Origin: Hahella ganghwensis DSM 17046
GTDB taxonomy: Bacteria > Pseudomonadota > Gammaproteobacteria > Pseudomonadales > Oleiphilaceae
Length of the DNA: 57,951 nt
Direction of reading: 5' to 3'
Assembly (NCBI RefSeq): GCF_000376785.1
Contig: NZ_AQXX01000102.1
Coordinates: 1 to 57,951, forward strand
Within the stretch, counting starts at the first letter, position 1, and every line of letters starts with the position of its first letter. A model generated the notes under the pieces. That model was not told the DNA's origin. It saw nothing but the letters and a program-made list of their open reading frames with translations, and searched no databases. A program made the position numbers and the translations under genes. Shown here one piece after another: positions 24,572-32,270 of this stretch.

Positions 24572-26002
24572 ATGTCGTCGAACGAAGCTGATGGATTGGA
24601 TTTCTTGAACAGCCCTATTGTTCAAAAGAGTAATTACCTGATTGAGGCAAATGACGATTATACCGCGAATGAGCACAAGTTTCTCGACCAGCTAATAGCT
24701 GATCACAGAGAAGATGATCCGGAAGACAAGGATTATTTCTTTGAGGTAAGGAAGCTACTTAAGGCCTTTGGGATTGGTTCTGAAAATCATCATAAACTGA
24801 AGCAGATGACGAACAAGATCCAGTCGAAGGTCATACCCATCTTCTATGAAGGTAAGGAGCGGCGAGTGAACATCCTTTATCACTGCACTTACCATCACAA
24901 TGAAGGCTTAATCAGTACTCGGTTTCATCCCGATATCCTGCCGCATATCAAGGGACTGGCTAAAAAAGGGCATTACACTAAATACTATTTGGCAAATGTG
25001 CATAGATTGTCTGTTAAGTATTCAATTAAAACCTACACGCTTCTGCAGCAATATCGAAAAATAGGGTACCGGTATTTTGAATATGAAGATTTCCGGGAAA
25101 AGTTAGGGATACCTTTGACCGGGAAGAAGGCTAAATACTCTCAGTACGGTGATTTTAAGAAGAGAGTACTAATTCCAGTAGTTTCTGAGATTAATAATGA
25201 GACTGATCTTAGCGTTGATTTTGAAGAACGAAAAATTGGTAAACGGGTTATCGGTTTAAAATTTCTCATTAATCCGAACGAGGAAAACTCTGAACGTATA
25301 AGAAAGGTTGTTGAGCAGGAGTATGGATCCGTTTCGTATGAAGTCATAGATGCTGAAGTCCTGGACGAGGAATTAGGACTTGCGGAGGAACTCACTGATT
25401 TGCTGAGGTGCAAGAAGTTTACAGCCTCTAAAATCATTGACCAGTATCCTGAAGAGCAGGTTAGGGCAGCTATTTCTGTTTACAAACAACGTTGCAAAGG
25501 CACAGAGATAAAAGCGAAAAGTGCTTATTTTAAAAAGCTCTTGCAAGAGGGGGTTAGCGCTCCTTCCGCATCGGGTCAAGTGCCAAAGCGGGCTCTCAAG
25601 GATGCCGATAGTTCAAATGAGAACCTTCAGGCCAAAAAAAGTGTGGAACAAATCATTAAAGAGTTGGAAGCTGAACTGAAAGAACAAAATAGAGAGGCCG
25701 TTCAATCGTTTTTAGATAATCGAGAAAACGATCCAGTTATTGAGGTACTGCTCGGAAACTGGATGGATGTCTCCCTGTTTGATGACAAACTGAGGAAGCA
25801 TAAAAAAGAGCTACTCAATCCGGAAGTCTCGATAATAGACAAGTTGAGCATCTTGAAACAGTATAAGGCATGCTGGGCTGCCTTCATGGGGCATATGAAA
25901 GAAGCGGTAGTCCCGGCAACCAAAAAAGATTTGGTCGTTTTTGCTAAGACGAAAGGGATTAACATCAAGCGTCAGCCTGATGAATCTTACGTTCTGTTGT
26001 GA
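24572..26002 (+). CDS. repA: Rep_3-family replication initiator
   Basis: 476 residues. Two winged-helix parts typical of RepA/RepB initiators: YTANEHKFLDQLIADH in the first, and the second with VHRLSVKYSIKTYTLLQQYRKIG, FEYEDFREKLGIP and KYSQYGDFKKRVLIPVVSEINN. The tail (from about 330) is charged and coiled. It binds the upstream iterons to open the origin. GGGGG lies four bases before the ATG. At 476 residues it is longer than the 300-residue norm because of the C-terminal extension. A parS-like palindrome follows the stop. Confidence 0.88.
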   Translation: MSSNEADGLDFLNSPIVQKSNYLIEANDDYTANEHKFLDQLIADHREDDPEDKDYFFEVRKLLKAFGIGSENHHKLKQMTNKIQSKVIPIFYEGKERRVNILYHCTYHHNEGLISTRFHPDILPHIKGLAKKGHYTKYYLANVHRLSVKYSIKTYTLLQQYRKIGYRYFEYEDFREKLGIPLTGKKAKYSQYGDFKKRVLIPVVSEINNETDLSVDFEERKIGKRVIGLKFLINPNEENSERIRKVVEQEYGSVSYEVIDAEVLDEELGLAEELTDLLRCKKFTASKIIDQYPEEQVRAAISVYKQRCKGTEIKAKSAYFKKLLQEGVSAPSASGQVPKRALKDADSSNENLQAKKSVEQIIKELEAELKEQNREAVQSFLDNRENDPVIEVLLGNWMDVSLFDDKLRKHKKELLNPEVSIIDKLSILKQYKACWAAFMGHMKEAVVPATKKDLVVFAKTKGINIKRQPDESYVLL

Positions 26003-26009
26003 TCACTTT

Positions 26010-26038
26010 AAAAAGTGTTGCAGCCTGCAACACTTTTT
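26010..26038. repeat. parS-like palindrome 5, also terminator-like
   Basis: The perfect AAGTGTTGCAG palindrome (26013-26035) is extended here by AAA/TTT on each side, giving a 29-base inverted repeat between convergent rep and relaxase genes. It could act as a bidirectional terminator as well as a ParB site. Confidence 0.8.
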
Positions 26039-26040
26039 AC

Positions 26041-27894
26041 TTACTTGCTGTATATCCCGGTAGTATTTTCCAGAATTTCGTTTGGCTGAGGCCGTGTATC
26101 AACATCTGGGAATATCAGGTCAGATGAGACTAGAAATCCTTTAATCTTCGACTTCTTATTCTGACCGTTAATTGCATAGATGTGGATGTTCATCCTGTTA
26201 GCGGCTTTTATATTAAGTCTTGATTTTTCGAGTCGTTTTTGAACGATGGTATAAGCTCTTTTCGTTAAGTCTTCCTGGCTTGTTTTTTCCCCATCCTTTA
26301 TATCAAGAGTCTGGTCAAGTTGATATTCATCAACGTACCTTGAGAACAGTCTTGGGGATACAAGTAAGGTTCCCTCTTTGACAACATGAATCATTGCGCT
26401 CTTCTGATTGACTAGCATTTTTCCGGTACGTAATTTTTCCCTGATCCACGATAGAAAGTGGTTTAACAAGTTCCCATCATAAATTGAGGGTAGGGGAGGA
26501 GGGTTCACTTTGCTGGTTACGTCCTCTTTCTCTTCATTGTCTCCGGTGGAGGCTGGTATTGGTTCACTCGCAGTTGTGTCGGAATTTGCGGCAACTCTCG
26601 TTGATTGTTCTTCTGAATTTGGAACAACTTCATTGGTTTCGGTAATGGGATTTGAATCATCCTGATGAGCTACCCCCATAGCCTCTTCGTTTTGGAGCAA
26701 TTGTGCTCTTCTGAATTCTGTTTCATCCAATTCCTCAATTGTTCCATCGAAGTCCATTGGTCTGCGACTTGGATGGAACAACTTTCTTACCTCAAATTTT
26801 AGAACAGTCAGAAAGTGGCTGTATGTTTCAGTTTCATCCCGGCTTTTGTTCGCAACTTTTACAAACCAGATTGCATTTCCATTTGATGTGGACAGGGCGT
26901 ATCCATGCTCTTGCCAGGTATCAAAAAGTCGAGAATTGTCGTGTGGGATGTCGGTAATCCCGATATCGTTGCATTGTGTAATTACTTTTTTTGCGACCAC
27001 TCCGCAGACTGTGTAGGCATACTCACCTTTGATCCATATTGCAGCCCCGTTTCGGTTTACTCGAAGCTGGTCTGTTTCAATTAGCTGGCGAAGTGCAGTC
27101 ATAAGCTTTTCTATCAATGGTATGGACGGAGCATTTGATAAGCGTTTACCAGAGGCTCCGAGGTTTCGAGCAACACTTGTCATATCGGCTTCCCGAACAA
27201 TGTCCCCAATTACCCCATACTCATAAACATGGCCGTATAGCCAATTGATCAATTGATGCATCAAATCACTGTTGCTCGAAATCCAATGGAGGCCTGCAGC
27301 AGGAAGAATATTTGTGGTAAATAGAGTGGAAGATCTTTGCTGCAAAGAATAGTTCGGCCGGTGGAAATGAACGCTGTACGACGATGCACCGGTTTCTTGA
27401 ATGGGGTGATGAAGTGGGTTCCAAAGAACACCTGTGTCAAGTTTAAGGGAAGTGCTTGAGATAGTTTTCCCCATATCATGAAGTAATGCGGCAGCAAAAA
27501 TACCATAGGTCCATTGATGCTCTTCGTCTGCTATTTGCTCAGGATCGGCCTGTAACGGAAGTTGTTTTCCTCTTCTCATACGTAGGGCCAGCTCCACCAC
27601 TTCGAGCGTATGAATAACTAACCCTCCAAGACCACAATGGTGATGTGTAGCCGATGCTGGTACTAACTGGCACTGAGAGGCAAATGCTTCGATAGCTGGT
27701 TGGTACAGGAGCTGATAATGTGCGTCACTGATACCGGTTAACGCCCGTATCGCTGACAACCTTGTTGCTGCCCCAACCAACTGAAAGATCGCGTGTGGCC
27801 CAAGTACAGGAATCTTTTTTTCATTGATTGCATCAATTCTGAGGTTGTCTGTCTGGGATTGCCGCAAATTTGCTCTTCTAAAAAGCTTGATCAT
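26041..27894 (-). CDS. traI: MOB-H conjugative relaxase TraI
   Basis: 617 residues from ATG 27894. N-terminal TraI_2 domain: PVLGPHAIFQLVGAATRLSA, then ATHHHCGLGGLVIHTLEV and AALLHDMGK, the histidine/HD-type metal site that marks MOB-H relaxases. The middle is an acidic linker; the C-terminus (FLSWIREKLRTGKMLVNQKSAMIHVV) is the TraI_2_C domain. It nicks oriT and pilots the strand to TraD. It is transcribed away from the tra operon, so oriT may be in the intervening 28 kb region. Confidence 0.85.
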   Translation of the reverse strand: MIKLFRRANLRQSQTDNLRIDAINEKKIPVLGPHAIFQLVGAATRLSAIRALTGISDAHYQLLYQPAIEAFASQCQLVPASATHHHCGLGGLVIHTLEVVELALRMRRGKQLPLQADPEQIADEEHQWTYGIFAAALLHDMGKTISSTSLKLDTGVLWNPLHHPIQETGASSYSVHFHRPNYSLQQRSSTLFTTNILPAAGLHWISSNSDLMHQLINWLYGHVYEYGVIGDIVREADMTSVARNLGASGKRLSNAPSIPLIEKLMTALRQLIETDQLRVNRNGAAIWIKGEYAYTVCGVVAKKVITQCNDIGITDIPHDNSRLFDTWQEHGYALSTSNGNAIWFVKVANKSRDETETYSHFLTVLKFEVRKLFHPSRRPMDFDGTIEELDETEFRRAQLLQNEEAMGVAHQDDSNPITETNEVVPNSEEQSTRVAANSDTTASEPIPASTGDNEEKEDVTSKVNPPPLPSIYDGNLLNHFLSWIREKLRTGKMLVNQKSAMIHVVKEGTLLVSPRLFSRYVDEYQLDQTLDIKDGEKTSQEDLTKRAYTIVQKRLEKSRLNIKAANRMNIHIYAINGQNKKSKIKGFLVSSDLIFPDVDTRPQPNEILENTTGIYSK

Positions 27895-28152
27895 ATTGAG
27901 CCTATACTGAAAATTTCTGCGTATGATATACGCCAAAACAACAGAGAAGCCCAAAGTAAAATCCTTTTCCCATTTCCGTTACTTCATTTAATTTAACCTT
28001 TTTACCATTAAACCTTTTCCGTTAACCGTTTCTTCCCTTTAGGTAGGCCCCTTCCCGTTTTTTAATGCTTTAACGCGAAATTCTTTACTTTCACCAAATT
28101 GCCTCGCAATAGAACTAAATTACCCAGAACCTTACATTTTTGGAGCTGCCAG
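27895..28152. promoter_or_regulatory. Divergent control region between traI and tra, oriT candidate
   Basis: Contains three spaced TTAACC-type repeats at 27993, 28008 and 28022 and the 37-base box at 28059-28095 that recurs before the second tra unit. It must hold promoters for traI and the first tra operon. As the gap beside the relaxase, it is one place to look for oriT, but no nick-site motif is recognised. Confidence 0.5.
28059..28095 (+). promoter_or_regulatory. tra box, copy 1
   Basis: TTTTTAATGCTTTA, five variable bases, AAATTCTTTACTTTC, one variable base, CC. It is the same as 40001-40037 apart from the variable positions. It starts 94 bases before the first tra ATG. It is probably a promoter/activator site shared by both tra units. 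Confidence 0.75.
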
Positions 28153-28629
28153 ATGAAAGTAATTGGGTATGTGCTGTTGTTTTTATGCAGCGCCTTGTCG
28201 GTGTATACACAAGCAGAGGTTGGATCGACAGGTCAGAACTTCGTTAAAAATCGTTATGCCCCAGTAGAGCCACTAGAGCAAAAAATTGAACTCCTTGCCG
28301 TTCGCACAACAATTCAATTCCCCCAATCCATAAAAACCGTGGGCGAAGCCATAGACACCCTGTTGCTTCGTTCTGGCTATCGATTAGCGAGCCTAGAATC
28401 TTCTGATCCGATGTTACGGGTTCTATTAGCTAGCCCATTGCCAGCAGTCCACAGAGAGTTTCACGAACAACCAATAGAAACCATTTTGAGAGTTTTGGCT
28501 TCTGAGGCATGGGTTTTGGTAGAGGATCCAGTGCGCAGACTTATTTCGTTCGAGTTAAACCATCTTTACGAATCACATAGATATGTAGGCAGCTTCAATG
28601 ATCTGCAAGAACAGGACGAAGAATTATGA
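28153..28629 (+). CDS. PilL N-terminal-like ICE protein (TIGR03748)
   Basis: 158 residues with a signal peptide (from MKVIGYVLLFLCSALS). The body (IQFPQSIKTVGEAIDTLLLRSGYRL ... LRVLASEAWVLVEDPVRRLISF) matches the PilL_N domain, a secretin-N-like fold at the start of MPF-G clusters. The start at 28153 has SD GGAG and a proper signal sequence; the longer frame from 28099 does not. It probably works in the outer envelope part of the transfer channel. It overlaps the next gene by four bases. Confidence 0.75.
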   Translation: MKVIGYVLLFLCSALSVYTQAEVGSTGQNFVKNRYAPVEPLEQKIELLAVRTTIQFPQSIKTVGEAIDTLLLRSGYRLASLESSDPMLRVLLASPLPAVHREFHEQPIETILRVLASEAWVLVEDPVRRLISFELNHLYESHRYVGSFNDLQEQDEEL

Positions 28630-29729
28630 GCGACCAGGTAGAAACTGAAAAAAATGTCTTAAGTGACCCAGATAAGGCAGTCACAACCCTAAAAAGTGAG
28701 CAATCTGAGAACGACTTCCTGGATGAAGATCTTCCGTTCCTGGATGAGACATTTTACGGCGATGAAGAGCCTCAACAGCCCGCAGATGATGATCTGGAAG
28801 ATTTTATAGAGCAAGAAGAGGTTTCATTGCACCAGGACTCTGAGGAACAGATCACGGACCAAGAAATGGATGATTTGGCAGAGCAAGACGAAAACCCTAG
28901 CAGTAGTGAAGGATCGTTACCAGACTTGGAAGACCTTCGTGCGCCAATACCAGACGAGGACGTGCCAAATTCACCTATCCCTAATTATATTAAATTTGGC
29001 TTGCCGGCTCTGGCAATTATCTTGATTGTGGTTGTTGCGGTACTTTTTACATGGCTAAAGGGCGCTATCGATGGAGATAGACCTGAAATTGCGGCAGTCG
29101 AAGACGGCCCTAAGGCGGTGGCAACATTCAAAGACAATCGGCACAAGAATGAACCTGAAGTTGTTGAGCCAGACAATGAATTTGTTCCTGCATCTGCTCA
29201 GGAGCCGCCTGATAACCTAAAGGTCTCTAGATCCAATGTTGCAGGGAGCACTGTCAAACTTGATTTAACAAAATTAGGCTCAAATCTAAATGATTTTGAG
29301 AGTCGCATTTCATCTCTAGATGAAACTACTAGCGGATTGGCTGCACGCTCAACAGAGATAGAGCAAAAAATTGCCATCCTACAAAAAGCTGCGGGTACGG
29401 CTGTTATGGCTGAACTCAACGCCAGAATAGAAACCCTGACCAAAGAAAACCAGAGCTTTCGCAATAAATTACTAGCGCTCAGAAACCTGCTGGAAACTCA
29501 GCAGACCAAAGTAAAATTGACCCCTCCTTTCAAAGTTCTCTCTGTAGATATTTGGGGCGGAGATTATAGTGCAGCTGTGATGCTCAACGGTCAGAAACAG
29601 TACCTCAGAAATGGCGACATTATCCAGAATTGGACCATTGATATATCTACAACTCGTGGCGTTACCGGGTGCATTGACCAAGATGGTAAGCCCTTCTGCA
29701 AATTCATCCCCATTGATATAGCGGGGTGA
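28626..29729 (+). CDS. Single-span membrane protein with acidic N-terminus and PilP-like end
   Basis: 367 residues. Residues 1-118 are very acidic, a membrane span follows at about 122-143, then a periplasmic region with a coiled coil (about 200-290, ending in KNQSFRNKLLALRNLLETQ). The C-terminus (FKVLSVDIWGGDYSAAVMLNGQKQY ... LRNGDIIQNWTI) has the short beta fold of PilP/GspC-type proteins that bind secretins. It would link inner membrane to the PilL-like protein encoded just upstream. Not assigned to a named family. Confidence 0.6.
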   Translation: MSDQVETEKNVLSDPDKAVTTLKSEQSENDFLDEDLPFLDETFYGDEEPQQPADDDLEDFIEQEEVSLHQDSEEQITDQEMDDLAEQDENPSSSEGSLPDLEDLRAPIPDEDVPNSPIPNYIKFGLPALAIILIVVVAVLFTWLKGAIDGDRPEIAAVEDGPKAVATFKDNRHKNEPEVVEPDNEFVPASAQEPPDNLKVSRSNVAGSTVKLDLTKLGSNLNDFESRISSLDETTSGLAARSTEIEQKIAILQKAAGTAVMAELNARIETLTKENQSFRNKLLALRNLLETQQTKVKLTPPFKVLSVDIWGGDYSAAVMLNGQKQYLRNGDIIQNWTIDISTTRGVTGCIDQDGKPFCKFIPIDIAG

Positions 29730-29735
29730 GGGGAA

Positions 29736-30419
29736 ATGAGGCAAGCAATATTTCCAGTCATCCTTTTATTATCTGGTTGTGTCATTAATCAAGCTCCAAA
29801 GGAATCAAAGGATTTGGTAGCTGCACCTACAATGTCACAAGAACCGCTCGTTAAAGAGGTTGTACCGGCGGTATGTAAAAGAACAAAACGGAACCTGGCA
29901 GTTTCCTGGCGGGATAGAACATATTATTGTGGCCCATTAGTAAGGTCGTTAGATTATTCGTCTTCGAAACCTGCATCAGTTGTAGCAAGTAGTGATGGCA
30001 GGCGAATTATCAGAAGCCTTCAGTACGCATCTCCTGTTGTAAAAGCTTCTGCAGCGGTTCAACCCGTAGTTAAAGCCGCGTATACAACCAGTTCTAAGAA
30101 TGCCCGAGTCGAGCCGTCAGAATTCAGTACAGACCAGGTAACTGATCTAAAGAACAATGCCACCCCTTCAGATCAAAAAGAGCTTCCCGGGTACAACTTC
30201 ACGGTGGTTTACAAGTTTCCAATAAAACCACCACGTGAGGAACTTTGGGACACCTTGGAGCGGCTCTCTGAAAGTGATAAGTGGAAGGGAGGGAATTCAG
30301 GCAATTTTTTTATCTATGTCGGGGCCTACTTTGATCTCCCTCACGCGCAACGTCGTCAAAAGAACCTGGCGTCTTTGACCGGTGTGACTCCAGTAATTAA
30401 ACAGAGATTGACGGAGTAG
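29736..30419 (+). CDS. Lipoprotein with SPOR-like C-terminus
   Basis: 227 residues. Lipobox LLSGC (Cys near residue 15) gives a lipoprotein. The middle is low-complexity; the end FFIYVGAYFDLPHAQRRQKNLASLTG fits a SPOR-type repeat, which binds denuded peptidoglycan. The protein may anchor the transfer apparatus to the wall. It follows the previous gene after six bases. The SPOR call is by eye. Confidence 0.6.
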   Translation: MRQAIFPVILLLSGCVINQAPKESKDLVAAPTMSQEPLVKEVVPAVCKRTKRNLAVSWRDRTYYCGPLVRSLDYSSSKPASVVASSDGRRIIRSLQYASPVVKASAAVQPVVKAAYTTSSKNARVEPSEFSTDQVTDLKNNATPSDQKELPGYNFTVVYKFPIKPPREELWDTLERLSESDKWKGGNSGNFFIYVGAYFDLPHAQRRQKNLASLTGVTPVIKQRLTE

Positions 30420-30425
30420 GCGACT

Positions 30426-31184
30426 ATGAACCTTAAGTGCCTAATTGCTATCCCCCTAATACTGATGCCTGGTCTAACTTTGGCTGTTGATATTCAACAA
30501 ACAGAGATATCAAAAACTGCGACTGATACTTTTGCCATTGAGCATTCTGAAGCTGAACGGATCCACTGGGGGTTAAGCGAGAAAGAGTGGAGCAGATACC
30601 AGGTATTAATGGAGACCGATGCAAAGTACCAATTTGCCAATCTGCCGCCAGTTTTTGTTCTGGGTATCTATGCGGATAACGTGACAGATAGAGAGCGATA
30701 TGCACGGTTATTGATACTCCAGGACAAGAAGAGAATGGATGGCTTTAAAGCCTTTGAGGCAGTTCATGACCGTGTTGGAAGGGAGATTTTTGCCGGGATT
30801 CCATTTATTGACTATAGGCAAATAGCACAAACCTACAACCTCCCAGACAATCAGAAATCACAAGCATCAAACCTTCCGAAGCTAGGTGATACGTTGGTTA
30901 TGTTTGTAAATTCTAGCGATCAAGAAAGCATTTCGAAGTTTGAGACTGCCAGACAGATTTCTTTGAAAACGGCCGTGGCTCTGGAGGTGTATTTCATGCA
31001 GGCCACTACGGATAAGCAAATCCAAGCTTGGGCAAAAGCGGCCAAGATCGATCCGGAAGATGTAGAAAAAGGAGCGATAACGCTCAATTACGATAATGGT
31101 GAGTCTAAGGTTTTTGGTCTCGATGAGATTCAAACAAAACTATTTAACGTCAGAGGCAACGAAGCTGTACCGCTTCAGTTTTAA
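30426..31184 (+). CDS. TIGR03759 (PFL_4693) family ICE protein
   Basis: 252 residues with signal peptide (1-20). HWGLSEKEWSRYQVLM, LPPVFVLGIYADNVTDRERYA and RQIAQTYNLPDN are the usual signature of TIGR03759, a periplasmic component of MPF-G transfer systems next to the transglycosylase. Its exact function is unknown. Length is normal for the family. Confidence 0.85.
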   Translation: MNLKCLIAIPLILMPGLTLAVDIQQTEISKTATDTFAIEHSEAERIHWGLSEKEWSRYQVLMETDAKYQFANLPPVFVLGIYADNVTDRERYARLLILQDKKRMDGFKAFEAVHDRVGREIFAGIPFIDYRQIAQTYNLPDNQKSQASNLPKLGDTLVMFVNSSDQESISKFETARQISLKTAVALEVYFMQATTDKQIQAWAKAAKIDPEDVEKGAITLNYDNGESKVFGLDEIQTKLFNVRGNEAVPLQF

Positions 31185-31206
31185 ATAATAGGCATCGATC
31201 CCTGGT

Positions 31207-31737
31207 ATGAATTATCGCTCGACTCTCTTTTTCATCATATGGACTTTGCTGCCATTTAAGGCCCTTGGAGACCAGGTTCCGTTTCTCTATTGGGAAGCGG
31301 CGGTGAAGCATGGCGTTAGCCCGCATCTGATTTATGCCATTGCATTAACTGAAAGCGGTCGCCCCGTTGCTGGTAAACGCATTCCATGGCCTTGGACACT
31401 TAATGTTTCCGAGAGGCCATATTACTTCAGTTCAAGAGAAGCTGCGTTCAACAAGCTCCAAGCAGAACTGGAGAAAGGTAATGAAAATATTGCCATAGGT
31501 TTGATGCAGGTTTATTGGAAGTATAACCATTCATATTTCTCCTCACCCTGGGAAGCTTTAGATCCAAAAAAGAACATAGATGTTGGAATTCAGGTGCTTC
31601 AATTCTTTTACAAAAACAGGGGGAGCTATGAGGCCGCTGTCGGTGCCTATTACAGCCCAAACAAACCACTTCCTGCTGAGGAGTATAAAGCTAGGGTTAG
31701 ATCAAACCTGAGAGCATTTTTAGAGGCTTCAAAATGA
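31207..31737 (+). CDS. Lytic transglycosylase of the transfer system
   Basis: 176 residues, signal peptide (1-21), then a lysozyme-like SLT domain: YAIALTESGRPV with catalytic Glu (about 52), IAIGLMQVYWKYN and AVGAYYSPN. It opens peptidoglycan for the mating channel. It overlaps the next gene by four bases. Same family and place as in ICEHin1056 and PFGI-1. Confidence 0.88.
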   Translation: MNYRSTLFFIIWTLLPFKALGDQVPFLYWEAAVKHGVSPHLIYAIALTESGRPVAGKRIPWPWTLNVSERPYYFSSREAAFNKLQAELEKGNENIAIGLMQVYWKYNHSYFSSPWEALDPKKNIDVGIQVLQFFYKNRGSYEAAVGAYYSPNKPLPAEEYKARVRSNLRAFLEASK

Positions 31738-32261
31738 AAAAACTCACACTCATTTTTTTGATGGCAATGATTACTGGTCCTGCATTTTCAGAACCCAAAA
31801 TTCTGCATTCAAACACAGAGAATACACATTCTCTCAAACATTATGACGGCGCATTTTTTAGAAAAAAAAGATCAAAGGAAAATATGGATCAGCAGTACGC
31901 ACAATTGGCAATAAACTTAAAAAATATGCTTGGATCATATCTGCCTGTTCACACACCTGAGCTTACATTTGGTGAAGTAGAGCCAAGAGAAGGGTACTTC
32001 TCCAATGTAAGTCGTCCCATATGTGTCATTGGATCAGATCTCAATAGTTTGAAGTGGGTCCAAATACAGTTGGACTATCTAAAAACCATTAACGCTTTTT
32101 GTTGGTTGGTTGAAGCTGAAACTGTCGATGATTTGAAACGAGTAAAAGCACACACAGACGGACTTCAGGTCATCCCTGTTAAAGGAAGCGTTCTTGTCGA
32201 GATGTTCGATTTGCAGCACTACCCAGTGCTAATCACTCAAAGACAAATCGTTCAATACTGA
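31734..32261 (+). CDS. TIGR03765 (DUF2859) family ICE protein
   Basis: 175 residues, signal peptide to about residue 19. The segment RPICVIGSDLNSLKWVQIQLDYLKTINAFCWLVEAET is typical of TIGR03765. A periplasmic protein that always lies between the transglycosylase and TraD in MPF-G clusters; role unknown. Confidence 0.85.
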   Translation: MKKLTLIFLMAMITGPAFSEPKILHSNTENTHSLKHYDGAFFRKKRSKENMDQQYAQLAINLKNMLGSYLPVHTPELTFGEVEPREGYFSNVSRPICVIGSDLNSLKWVQIQLDYLKTINAFCWLVEAETVDDLKRVKAHTDGLQVIPVKGSVLVEMFDLQHYPVLITQRQIVQY

Positions 32262-32270
32262 TACAGATAG

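Noticed and set aside
20238-26038. Terminators as the sole explanation of the AAGTGTTGCAG palindromes
   Set aside because: Two copies lie inside the parB coding sequence and only the last copy has a T run, so partition sites fit better.
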